From the NCBI GenBank assembly GCA_963730585.1, contig CAVSSL010000011.1, forward strand, positions 806,001 to 870,000: DNA of 64,000 nucleotides, in the 5' to 3' direction. The stretch is from Pedococcus_A sp963730585. GTDB taxonomy: Bacteria > Actinomycetota > Actinomycetes > Actinomycetales > Dermatophilaceae. The notes beneath the pieces are model-generated. The model had not been told where the DNA came from and ran no database searches. It saw nothing but the letters and a program-made list of their open reading frames with translations. This document shows positions 13,249 to 20,898 of the stretch, in pieces. Position numbers and translations under genes: made by a program. How positions within the stretch are numbered: position 1 is the first letter of the stretch; each line of letters starts with the position of its first letter.

Positions 13249-13677
13249 ATGCGGCTCGAGCACCTGTGTGACGTGGAGTGGAGGTATGACCTCCTGAAGG
13301 CGGTCGAGGAGTCGCCGGCCGGGGACGGGCGGGTGTACGGGCAGGGCACGGGGACGCTCACAGGCAGGATCGCCGGTACCGCGCAATGGTCGAACTTCCC
13401 CACGTTGCATGCCGGGTTCGCCCACCCCGACGCACGGGGAGCCATCGACGTTGGCGACGAGGGCGTCGTGCTCTTCACCCTGACGGGGCTCTCGAACCTC
13501 ACCGACGGCGCCGGAATACACGTCATGACCTTCATGACGGAGCACGAGCCGCACGTCTGGCTCAACCGCGTGATCGCCGTGGGTGAGGGCAGCATCGACG
13601 TGGAAAGGGGCGTGTTGTCGATGCGCTACTACTCGTGCCACGTCGACTACCGGCCGACGATCCGGAGCGGGACCTGA
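13249..13677 (+). CDS. DUF3237-like protein
   Basis: 142 residues, start ATG 13249 preceded by GGGAGG. The pattern MRLEHLCDVEWRYDLL, then the GRVYGQGTGTLTGRIAGTAQW segment and YSCHVDY near the end, resembles the DUF3237 beta-barrel family (a lipocalin-like fold of unknown function). There are no catalytic residues I can name. It lies divergent from the AraC regulator. A short hairpin separates it from helR. Confidence 0.6.
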   Translation: MRLEHLCDVEWRYDLLKAVEESPAGDGRVYGQGTGTLTGRIAGTAQWSNFPTLHAGFAHPDARGAIDVGDEGVVLFTLTGLSNLTDGAGIHVMTFMTEHEPHVWLNRVIAVGEGSIDVERGVLSMRYYSCHVDYRPTIRSGT

Positions 13678-13705
13678 GGTCGGCGGCCACGGCGGGCGAC
13701 AGAAA

Positions 13706-13728
13706 GGAAGGGAGATCGACTCCCTTCC
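13706..13728. terminator. hairpin between the DUF3237 gene and helR
   Basis: GGAAGGGAG-atcga-CTCCCTTCC is a perfect 9-bp stem 29 bp after the DUF3237 stop. No T-run follows. It may terminate the upstream gene and insulate helR. Confidence 0.5.
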
Positions 13729-13751
13729 ACTACCAACGTATAGCGCAGTAG

Positions 13752-13771
13752 GGGGCTTGCGGCAAGGCCCC
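13752..13771. promoter_or_regulatory. rifamycin-associated element (RAE) upstream of helR
   Basis: GGGGCTTGCGGCAAGGCCCC contains the palindrome CTTGCGGCAAG flanked by GGGG and GCCCC. To my knowledge it matches the RAE motif reported upstream of rifamycin-inducible resistance genes in actinomycetes. It ends 41 bp before the helR ATG. A possible -10 (TATAGC, 13739-13744) lies immediately upstream, placing the element near the transcription start. The prediction is that helR is induced by rifamycins. Confidence 0.85.
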
Positions 13772-13812
13772 GGTCGTGCCCCAGAATCGCCGGCCGAGGC
13801 CAGCACCGACGA

Positions 13813-16041
13813 ATGGGGAACCGCCGCATGCCCTTGACCACCAACGCTTTCGACCTGCCCGACCACCTCACCCACAAGGCCGACCCGACGCTGGTCGCCG
13901 ACGACGAGCGGCACTTTGCTGCCCTGGCCGAGAGCCTCGAGCAGTCGATCGCCGTGCTGTCCGACCGCCTCGAGGCCGCGCGCAGGGCACCCGGCGGCGC
14001 GGGCCAGCAGGCGATGGAGCGGGACCTCGAGGTCCACCGGCTCACCACTCGCCTGCGCACCCTGCGTCGCTTCGGCCTGGATCTGTGCCTGGGACACATC
14101 GTCAACGCGGACGACGCCGAGCCGGTGTACATCGGACGACTCGGCCTCACGGACAGCACGGGTCGTCGGCTGCTGGTCGACTGGCGCTCCCCCGCCGCTG
14201 AGCCGTTCTTCGGCGCGACCCACGCCAACCCGATGGGCCTGGCGAGCCGACGACGGTACCGCTGGACCCGCGGCCGGGTCACCGACTACTGGGACGAGGT
14301 GTTCACCCCGGACCAGTTCGCGGGGCACGCGCGCGCCCTCGACGACCAGTCCGCCTTCATCGCCAGCCTCGGCAGCAACCGGTCGGCCCGCATGCGCGAC
14401 GTCCTCGGAACCATCCAGGCCGACCAGGACGCCATCATCCGCGCGGGCTCCCGCGGCGCCCTCGTCGTCGACGGCGGTCCGGGCACGGGCAAGACCGTCG
14501 TCGCGCTGCACCGCACGGCCTACCTGCTCTACTCCGACCCGCGCCTGGGCCACCGTCGGGGCGGAGTACTGTTCGTCGGCCCGCACGAGCCCTACCTGGC
14601 CTACGTCTCCGACGTGCTCCCCAGCCTCGGGGAGGAAGGTGTGCAGACCTGCACCCTGCGGGACCTCGTCGTCGAGGGAGCCGGGGCCCCGGACGAGGCC
14701 GACCCCGAGGTCGCCCGCCTCAAGGCCTCCGTCGACCTCGTCAAGGCGATCGAGCCCGCCGTCGCGCTGTACGAGGAGCCGCCCACCGTGGGCATGGCGG
14801 TCACGACCGAGTGGGGCGAGGTCTGGCTGGGCCCTGACGACTGGACCACGGCGTTCGAGGCCCCGGCCCCGGGCACGCCCCACAACGAGGCCCGCGACGT
14901 GATCTGGGAGGAGCTGCTCTCGATCCTGGCGGCCCGGCACGACGATGACGAGGCCGTCCCCGAGATGGTCCGCAGGTCGCTGGAGCAGAACCGCGAGCTG
15001 CGCACGGCGGTGAACCGCGCCTGGCCGATCCTGGAGGCGACCGACCTCGTCGGTGACCTGTGGTCGGTACCCGCCTACCTGCGCCGGTGCGCTCCGGGTC
15101 TCAGCGTCGAGGAGGTCCGCCGACTCCAGCGCTCCGACCCGAACGCGTGGACGGTGTCCGACCTGCCGTTCCTCGACGCCGCACGGCGGCGGCTCGGGGA
15201 TCCCGAGGCGTCGCGGCGCAGGCGTCGGCGCGAGGCCGTCCTTGCGGCACAACAAGAGGAGATGGACAGGGTCGTCGACCACCTCATCTCGAGCGACGAC
15301 TCCGAGATGCACGTCATGTCGATGCTCCGCGGCCAGGACCTCCGTGGCGCCCTGGTCGACGGGGCCGCGGAGACCAGCACCGACCCCGACCTGCTCGCGG
15401 GCCCGTTCGCGCACGTCGTCGTGGACGAGGCCCAGGAGCTGACCGACGCCGAGTGGCAGATGCTGCTGAGCCGCTGCCCGTCCCGGAGCCTCACCATCGT
15501 CGGCGACCGGGCCCAGGCCCGGCACGGGTTCACCGAGTCGTGGCAGGAACGCCTCGAGCGGGTCGGGCTCGACCGGGTCGCGCTGTCGTCTCTCAGGATC
15601 AACTACCGGACGCCGGAGGAGGTCATGGCGGAAGCCGAGCCGGTCATCCGTGCCGCGATCCCCGACGCCAACGTTCCGACGTCGATCCGCACCACCGGGG
15701 TCCCCGTCGTCCACGCCCCTGCGTCGGACCTGGGCTCGATCCTCGACGCCTGGCTCGACACTCATGCCGAGGGGGTCGCCTGCGTCATCGGCACGGGTGA
15801 CATCGACGGCGGCACGCTCCGCGACACGTCCCGTGTCCGGTCGCTGACGCCCGAGCTGGCGAAGGGCCTCGAGTTCGACCTGGTCGTCCTCATCGACCCG
15901 GAGACGTTCGGCACGGGCACCGAAGGAGCGGTCGACCGCTATGTCGCGATGACCCGTGCGACCCAGCAGCTCGTGGTCCTCACCAGCTCCTGGGTCGGGC
16001 CTAGACGTCGTCGGTCGACCGAGGGAACGTCGTCGGGGTGA
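13813..16041 (+). CDS. helR: HelR-type RNA polymerase recycling helicase-like ATPase (rifamycin resistance)
   Basis: 742 residues of the HelD/UvrD-like superfamily 1 group. Walker A is VVDGGPGTGKTVVALHRTAY. Walker B is HVVVDEAQELTDAEWQMLL, followed by SLTIVGDRAQARHGFTESW and SSLRINYRTPEEVM. The last motif, KGLEFDLVVLIDPE plus YVAMTRATQQLVVL, closes the helicase core. The N-terminal region begins FDLPDHLTHKADPTLVADDERHFAALAESL and forms the long helical arm used to enter RNA polymerase. Known HelR proteins displace rifamycin-bound polymerase from promoters and confer tolerance. The RAE directly upstream supports HelR over a generic HelD. An alternative start is ATG 13828. The 3' end overlaps the convergent YciI gene by 41 bp. 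Confidence 0.92.
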   Translation: MGNRRMPLTTNAFDLPDHLTHKADPTLVADDERHFAALAESLEQSIAVLSDRLEAARRAPGGAGQQAMERDLEVHRLTTRLRTLRRFGLDLCLGHIVNADDAEPVYIGRLGLTDSTGRRLLVDWRSPAAEPFFGATHANPMGLASRRRYRWTRGRVTDYWDEVFTPDQFAGHARALDDQSAFIASLGSNRSARMRDVLGTIQADQDAIIRAGSRGALVVDGGPGTGKTVVALHRTAYLLYSDPRLGHRRGGVLFVGPHEPYLAYVSDVLPSLGEEGVQTCTLRDLVVEGAGAPDEADPEVARLKASVDLVKAIEPAVALYEEPPTVGMAVTTEWGEVWLGPDDWTTAFEAPAPGTPHNEARDVIWEELLSILAARHDDDEAVPEMVRRSLEQNRELRTAVNRAWPILEATDLVGDLWSVPAYLRRCAPGLSVEEVRRLQRSDPNAWTVSDLPFLDAARRRLGDPEASRRRRRREAVLAAQQEEMDRVVDHLISSDDSEMHVMSMLRGQDLRGALVDGAAETSTDPDLLAGPFAHVVVDEAQELTDAEWQMLLSRCPSRSLTIVGDRAQARHGFTESWQERLERVGLDRVALSSLRINYRTPEEVMAEAEPVIRAAIPDANVPTSIRTTGVPVVHAPASDLGSILDAWLDTHAEGVACVIGTGDIDGGTLRDTSRVRSLTPELAKGLEFDLVVLIDPETFGTGTEGAVDRYVAMTRATQQLVVLTSSWVGPRRRRSTEGTSSG

Positions 16042-16351
16042 AGTGGATCGCGCCGGCCGGCAGCATCCACGGCATCGCCACCAGCTCGAAGACACCGGCG
16101 CGGACGGCCGGGTCCTCGCCCTTGAGCCGCAGCGCCTCCTCGGGCTCACAGCGGAGGATGGACAGGCCTCGGTAGTGCCGTCGCCCGCCGAGGTCGCCGA
16201 GCGGGCCGGCAGCGAGCAGCACACCGCGCTCGTGCAGGTCAGCCAGGTGGCTCAGGTGCGCGTCCTGGAGCCGGTCGGCCTCCTCCTCCGAGAGCTGCGG
16301 CGGCTCCTGCGGGGTCACCAGCAGCACGACGGTGTAGCGGTCGAAGTCCAT
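16001..16351 (-). CDS. YciI-like (YCII-related) protein
   Basis: The frame runs 128 codons from a GTG at 16387 that overlaps the TetR stop (GTGA). The conserved start MDFDRYTVVLLVTPQEPP is at 16351, which I prefer. YCII-type features are DRLQDAHLSHLADLHERGVLLAAGPLGD with its conserved His, and VFELVAMPWMLP. These small ferredoxin-like-fold proteins have unknown or varied roles. The gene follows TetR closely and may be translationally coupled to it. Its 3' end overlaps helR on the other strand. Confidence 0.75.
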   Translation of the reverse strand: MDFDRYTVVLLVTPQEPPQLSEEEADRLQDAHLSHLADLHERGVLLAAGPLGDLGGRRHYRGLSILRCEPEEALRLKGEDPAVRAGVFELVAMPWMLPAGAIHFTPTTFPRSTDDV

Positions 16352-16383
16352 GCCGGCGATGGTAGGCCGCTCACTGACCCGGT

Positions 16384-17073
16384 TCACTCCCGCGCACCAG
16401 CCGTCCGCAGCGCCGCGTCGAGGGCGTCGAGAATGAGACCCAGCCCGAAGTCGAACTCGTCGCCGAACTGGTAGCCCGGTCGCAGGTAGTACTCGCTCAC
16501 CATGTCGGCCATGTGCGGGAACTCGCCGGTGGCGAACTGCTCGACGATGGGGTCGGCCACATCCGCGGTGACCGCCCCGGTGGCCTCAAAGGGCAGGCTG
16601 GCTTCCTGGAGCGCAAACCCGTAGGTGTAGCTGTCGATCAACGCATACGCATGTGCGGTCATCTCCCGGGAGAAGCCGGCGGCGCGCAGAGCACCGAGGA
16701 CGACGTCGTGGTGTCGCAGGGTCGCCGGGCCGGGTGTGGGGCGCGACTCCAGCAAGCCGATCGCCCAGCGGTGACTCCGCAGCACGCTGCGCGCGGAGTG
16801 TGCCCGTCGGCGCATCTCCGAGCGCCAGTCACCACCGATGGACGGCAGCTCGATCTCGCTGAAGACGATGTCGACGAGCCCGTCGAGGATCTCGTCCTTG
16901 TTGGCGACGTGGTAGTAGACCGACATCGGCTTCACGCCGAGCTCCTGGGCGAGCGAGCGGATGGTGAGCGCGCCGAGGCCGCCGGTGTCCGCGATCGCCA
17001 GGGCTCCGCGGAGCACGCGGTCCTTGCTCAACCGAGGCCGGACCCGCGAGCCCACGTCTCCCGTGTCAACCAT
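16384..17073 (-). CDS. TetR-family repressor (TetR_C-type)
   Basis: The start ATG 17073 has CGGAG six bases upstream. The N-terminal helix-turn-helix is LSKDRVLRGALAIADTGGLGALTIRSLAQELGVKPMSVYYHVANKDEILDGLVD. The C-terminal ligand domain resembles the tetracycline-repressor group (RSHRWAIGLLESRPTPGPATLRHHDVVLGALRAAGFS...). It is 229 residues, normal for the family. The gene diverges from a medium-chain dehydrogenase, and the intervening region carries a 12-bp inverted repeat that is the likely operator. It should therefore repress both directions until a hydrophobic inducer binds. The inducer is unknown. Confidence 0.88.
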   Translation of the reverse strand: MVDTGDVGSRVRPRLSKDRVLRGALAIADTGGLGALTIRSLAQELGVKPMSVYYHVANKDEILDGLVDIVFSEIELPSIGGDWRSEMRRRAHSARSVLRSHRWAIGLLESRPTPGPATLRHHDVVLGALRAAGFSREMTAHAYALIDSYTYGFALQEASLPFEATGAVTADVADPIVEQFATGEFPHMADMVSEYYLRPGYQFGDEFDFGLGLILDALDAALRTAGARE

Positions 17074-17111
17074 TCGCGCGCTCCGATCGGTTCTTTCGAG
17101 GTCTAGGAGCA

Positions 17112-17150
17112 TCGTACTATGTATGGTAACTTCTTTCGTACATAGTACGA
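17112..17150. promoter_or_regulatory. divergent operator for the TetR repressor
   Basis: TCGTACTATGTA and TACATAGTACGA form a perfect 12-bp inverted repeat separated by 15 bases. It lies between the TetR gene and the dehydrogenase and is strikingly AT-rich for this DNA. The position fits an operator controlling both promoters. Confidence 0.75.
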
Positions 17151-17209
17151 ACGCAGTGGTGCCAGCAGCCTCCCGGCGGCTCGCCACACGACCAAGGGAC
17201 CGGATCCCC

Positions 17210-18250
17210 ATGACGAAGAGCACCCGGGAAACCACCCTCCACCAGCAGCCTTCGGCCGGGGAGAACGTGATGCGGGCCATCGCCCAGCAGGGCTACGGCA
17301 CCGCGGAGGTCCTCCAGCTCGGGCTCGTCCCCCGCCCGGAGATCGCCGCGAACGAGGTGCTGGTGCGGGTGCACGCTGCTGGCCTGGACCGGGGCACCTG
17401 GCACATGATGACCGGTCGCCCCTACCTGATGCGCGTCATCGGCTTCGGCTTCCGGCGTCCGAAGAACGGCGTTGCCGGCATCGACGTGGCCGGCACCGTT
17501 GTCGCCGTGGGTTCCGCCGTCACGAGGTTCACGCCGGGCGACGAGGTCTTCGGGATGAGCCGAGGGTCGTTCGCGGAGTATGCCGCAGCCCGCGAGGACA
17601 AGCTCGCCCGCAAGCCCGCGAACCTGTCTTTCGAGCAGGCGGCGGTCGTCCCGATCTCCGCGGGCACCGCCCTGCAGGCACTGACCGACTCCGGCAGGGT
17701 CGAGGCCGGCCAGCAGGTCTTGGTGGTCGGCGCCTCCGGTGGGGTCGGCAGCTATGCCGTGCAGCTGGCCAAGGCGTTCGGTGCCGACGTCACGGGCGTG
17801 TGCAGCACCGGCAAGCGTGACCTGGTGAGGTCCCTCGGGGCCGACCACGTCGTCGACTACACCCGGGAGGACTTCGCCGACGGCGTCCGCCACTACGACC
17901 TGGTCCTCGACATCGGAGGGAACACTCCCCTGTCACGACTTCGTCGCGCCCTCACGCGCACCGGGACACTGGTCATCGTCGGCGGCGAGGAAGGCGGCAG
18001 GTGGACGGGGGGCTTCGGCCGCTCGCTGCGGGCGCCACTGCTCTCACCCTTCGTGTCCCAGCGGCTGACCATGTTGGCCAGCAAGGAACGCGCCAGCGAC
18101 CTGGAGCGACTCACCGAGCTCATCGAGTCCGGCAAGGTCACGCCCAGTATCGACCGCACCTACCCGCTCGACCGCGTGCCGGACGCCATGCGTCACCTCG
18201 AGGCCGGCGAGGTCCGGGGGAAGGTCGCCATCGTCATCAGCACGGCGTAG
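17210..18250 (+). CDS. NAD(P)-dependent medium-chain alcohol dehydrogenase / quinone reductase-like
   Basis: Medium-chain dehydrogenase/reductase fold. The N-terminal catalytic domain (VRVHAAGLDRGTWHMMTGRPYLMR, GVAGIDVAGTVVAVGSAVTRFTPGDEVFG) lacks the usual zinc-binding cysteine cluster. The Rossmann motif is VLVVGASGGVGSYAVQLAKAFGADVTGV. It ends DAMRHLEAGEVRGKVAIVI. I use ATG 17210 (346 residues); ATG 17270 (MRAIAQQGYG) with GGGGAG before it is the start most relatives use. The gene is probably repressed by the divergent TetR through the operator at 17112-17150, and it leads into two DUF4386 genes. Confidence 0.88.
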   Translation: MTKSTRETTLHQQPSAGENVMRAIAQQGYGTAEVLQLGLVPRPEIAANEVLVRVHAAGLDRGTWHMMTGRPYLMRVIGFGFRRPKNGVAGIDVAGTVVAVGSAVTRFTPGDEVFGMSRGSFAEYAAAREDKLARKPANLSFEQAAVVPISAGTALQALTDSGRVEAGQQVLVVGASGGVGSYAVQLAKAFGADVTGVCSTGKRDLVRSLGADHVVDYTREDFADGVRHYDLVLDIGGNTPLSRLRRALTRTGTLVIVGGEEGGRWTGGFGRSLRAPLLSPFVSQRLTMLASKERASDLERLTELIESGKVTPSIDRTYPLDRVPDAMRHLEAGEVRGKVAIVISTA

Positions 18251-18312
18251 CCGCTCTGGCGCACAGCGCCGGAAGTCGGCGCCCACGCCCCGACCGCACG
18301 GACAGGACCGAG

Positions 18313-19110
18313 ATGTCGAACCGTACTGCGCCACCGCCCATCGACCGCGACGTCCCGTCAGGACCGTCAGTCGACCAGCCGCCCCGGACGGGGACCACGA
18401 GCTCACGCCACCTCGCTGCGCTCGTCGCCGGCGCGGGCATCCTGCTCCTTGCAGCACTGGCCGCGTTCGCCAACGTCGCGGTCCTCCAAGGACTGGTGAC
18501 CGACGGCGACGCGGCAAGGACGGCCCAGGACATCCTGGCCTCGGACAGCATGTTCCGCGTCGGCATCGCCAGCCTGTACGCGGTCGTCGCCCTCGACGTG
18601 CTGGTCGCCTGGGCACTCATGGAGGTCTTCCGACCCGTCCACGCGGGCCTCGCGAGGCTCGCGGCGTGGTTCAGGCTCGCCTACGCAGCCGTCTTCCTCG
18701 TCGCCATCGCCCAGCTCGCCGGGATACCCGACCTGCTGAGCACCCGGGACTCCGCGGCGTTCACTCCCGGCCAGGTCGACGCAACGGCACTGGCCAGGGT
18801 CGACACGTTCACCGACATCTGGATGGCGGGCCTGCTGCTGTTCGGAGTCCACCTGGCCCTCCTCGGCTACCTGGTCTACCGCTCCGGGCAGATGCCGAGG
18901 CTGCTGGGCATCCTGCTCGTCGTCGCCGGGCTCGGGTACGCCTTCGACACCATGGCCGCTGTCCTGACCACGGGGTCAGTGTTCGCCGTGTCCACGGTCA
19001 CGTTCGTCGGCGAGCCCCTCCTCGCCCTCTGGTTGCTGATCCGCGGCCGCCGTCTCACGCCGGACGACACCCCGTTCGGCACCGCCCCCGCGACCGCCGT
19101 GAGGGCATGA
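18313..19110 (+). CDS. DUF4386-type integral membrane protein
   Basis: 265 residues with a disordered 30-residue N-terminus and about seven membrane segments (LAALVAGAGILLLAALAAFA, VGIASLYAVVALDVLVAWAL, GLLLFGVHLALLGYLVYRSG). The last helices end in EPLLALWLLIRGRRL, matching the WLLxKG end of the DUF4386 proteins at 8.6 and 19.2 kb. Function unknown. It is in the same direction as, and 62 bp after, the dehydrogenase, so it probably shares the TetR control. Confidence 0.78.
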   Translation: MSNRTAPPPIDRDVPSGPSVDQPPRTGTTSSRHLAALVAGAGILLLAALAAFANVAVLQGLVTDGDAARTAQDILASDSMFRVGIASLYAVVALDVLVAWALMEVFRPVHAGLARLAAWFRLAYAAVFLVAIAQLAGIPDLLSTRDSAAFTPGQVDATALARVDTFTDIWMAGLLLFGVHLALLGYLVYRSGQMPRLLGILLVVAGLGYAFDTMAAVLTTGSVFAVSTVTFVGEPLLALWLLIRGRRLTPDDTPFGTAPATAVRA

Positions 19111-19144
19111 CCAACGGGTGCGCCCCCGCTCATCGGCGCCACCT

Positions 19145-19201
19145 GGCCATCGACCAACAGCCGGCCATCGACCGACAGCCGGGCACCAACCAAGGACAGC
19201 C
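19145..19201 (+). repeat. short tandem repeats in the leader of the third DUF4386 gene
   Basis: GGCCATCGACCAACAGCC (19145-19162) is followed directly by GGCCATCGACCGACAGCC (19163-19180), one mismatch in 18. A third, degenerate copy lies at 19181-19201. They sit between the two DUF4386 genes, just ahead of the ribosome-binding site. No function is evident. Confidence 0.6.
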
Positions 19202-19225
19202 GACCAACGAGCAAGGAGCACGACC

Positions 19226-20026
19226 ATGAGCAACACCCAGACGGCCGGACCGCCGGCCAAACCGCGCGGGGACCCGACCAGACGCACGCCCATGTCCAGC
19301 ACCAGGCGTACCGCGCTCATCGCGGGCGTGTTCTACCTCATCACCTTCGTCTCGATCCCCACCCTTTTTCTCTACGGCCCGGTGAAGCGCGCGGACTACA
19401 TCACCAGCGTCGGCTCCGACACGGGCGTGCTCTGGGGCTGCCTCCTCGAGGTCGTCGTCGCCCTCGCCGGAATCGGCACCGCCGTCACGCTGTACCCAGT
19501 GGTGAAGCGGCAGAACGAAGGCATGGCGCTCGGCTTCGTCGCCTCTCGCACCGTTGAAGCCGCCATGATCTTCACCGGTGTCGCGAGCCTCCTCTCGCTC
19601 GTGACCCTGCGACAGGGCCTGGACACGGCGACCGCAGCCAATACCGCCTCGCTGATCACGACTGGCGCGTCGCACGTCGCGACCTACGACTGGGCTTTCA
19701 CCCTCGGACAAAGCCTCATGCCCGGCGTGAACGCCATCCTGCTGGGCACCCTGATGTACCAGTCAGGCCTCGTGCCAAAGGTCATTCCCACGATGGGACT
19801 CATCGGGGCCCCTCTGCACATCACCGCCGTGCTCCTCACGATGTTCGGCCTCATCGACCGGACCGGTGCGGTGGCCGCGCTGGCCGTCCTTCCGATCGCG
19901 GCCTGGGAGCTCTCGCTCGGCATCTACCTGGTCGTCAAGGGCTTCAAGCCCTCCCGGATCCTCACGACCAGCGTCCCGCCAGCCTCCCCAGAGCAGCCCA
20001 TGAGCAGGGCACTACCGGTCGCCTGA
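19226..20026 (+). CDS. DUF4386-type integral membrane protein
   Basis: 266 residues; ATG 19226 follows AAGGAG. The conserved DUF4386 start is STRRTALIAGVFYLITFVSIPTLFLYGPV. Later segments are LLEVVVALAGIGTAVTLYPVVKRQ, SRTVEAAMIFTGVASLLSL and WELSLGIYLVVKGFKPS. It is closer to the 8.6 kb copy (shared STRRT start, ITLYP/VTLYP and WLVKGF/LVVKGF blocks) than to its immediate neighbour. Function unknown; probably in the TetR-controlled operon. Confidence 0.85.
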   Translation: MSNTQTAGPPAKPRGDPTRRTPMSSTRRTALIAGVFYLITFVSIPTLFLYGPVKRADYITSVGSDTGVLWGCLLEVVVALAGIGTAVTLYPVVKRQNEGMALGFVASRTVEAAMIFTGVASLLSLVTLRQGLDTATAANTASLITTGASHVATYDWAFTLGQSLMPGVNAILLGTLMYQSGLVPKVIPTMGLIGAPLHITAVLLTMFGLIDRTGAVAALAVLPIAAWELSLGIYLVVKGFKPSRILTTSVPPASPEQPMSRALPVA

Positions 20027-20205
20027 GCATCTGCGGTTCCGTGGATCGCCCAGCTGAGCACCGCCGCACCCGTGGCCGATCGGTGAGGCGCGGCCGCGGA
20101 ACGAGGTCGCGACGCGGGGCCGGAGGATGGATCTTGGTTCCCAGCACCGCCACAGGACGAGCACAGGAGCGCGACCGTGCCGGCCGCCGAGCTATGGACG
20201 CACGG

Positions 20206-20898
20206 TCAGGGGGCGAGCATCCAGTCGACGGCCGCCTGGGCGTGGATGGCGGTGGTGTCGTAGAGCGGGACGGGCGAGTCGCCGGCGTCGACGAGCAGGG
20301 TGATCTCGGTGCAGCCGAGGATGATCCCCTCGGCGCCTCGTCGCGCCAGCCCTGCCATCACCTCGCGGTACCGGTCGCGCGACTCCTCCCGCACCACGTC
20401 CTGGCAGAGCTCGTCGTAGATGATCCGGTGCACGTCCGCGCGCTCGGCCTCGTCGGGCACGACAACCTCGAGCCCGTGGTCACGCAGCCGCCCGGTGTAG
20501 AAGTCCTGCTCCATCGTGAACGCCGTGGCGAGAAGACCGACGGTCCCCCGACCGTCGGCGAGCAGGCGGCCCGCGGTGGCATCGGCAATGTGCAGGAGAG
20601 GTATGCCGGTGGCTCCCGTGATCTCGTCGGCCACCTTGTGCATGGTGTTGGTGGCGACCAGCAGACCCTCGGCGCCGGCTCGCTCGAGCCCCTGCGCGGC
20701 ATCGACCAGCACCCTGGCCGTACCCGCCCAGTCACCGTCGTGCTGCATCGCCGCGACCGGCTGGAAGTCGAGGCTGTGCAGCAGCAGCGAGGCCGAGTGG
20801 AGCCCGCCGAGCCTCGTGGCGACACCGTGGTTGAGCAGCCGGTAGTACTCCGCCGTGCTCGTCCAGCTCATCCCGCCCAGAACTCCGAGAAGTCGCAT
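20206..20898 (-). CDS. aspartate/glutamate racemase-family protein (YgeA-like)
   Basis: 230 residues, start MRLLGVLGGMSWTSTAEYYR, the family signature. The two catalytic positions are Thr in LLVATNTMHKVADEI and Cys in GIILGCTEITLLVD. A Thr/Cys pair, in place of Cys/Cys, is known in the E. coli L-Asp/L-Glu racemase (YgeA), so this version need not be dead. It belongs to the PLP-independent racemases. Its ATG overlaps the stop of the flavin monooxygenase (TGATG), so the two are translationally coupled. Confidence 0.88.
   Translation of the reverse strand: MRLLGVLGGMSWTSTAEYYRLLNHGVATRLGGLHSASLLLHSLDFQPVAAMQHDGDWAGTARVLVDAAQGLERAGAEGLLVATNTMHKVADEITGATGIPLLHIADATAGRLLADGRGTVGLLATAFTMEQDFYTGRLRDHGLEVVVPDEAERADVHRIIYDELCQDVVREESRDRYREVMAGLARRGAEGIILGCTEITLLVDAGDSPVPLYDTTAIHAQAAVDWMLAP

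Noticed and set aside
12940..16224. 1094-codon minus-strand frame across helR
   Set aside because: Antisense of helR and its flanks; low-complexity Arg/Gly/Val residues without domains.
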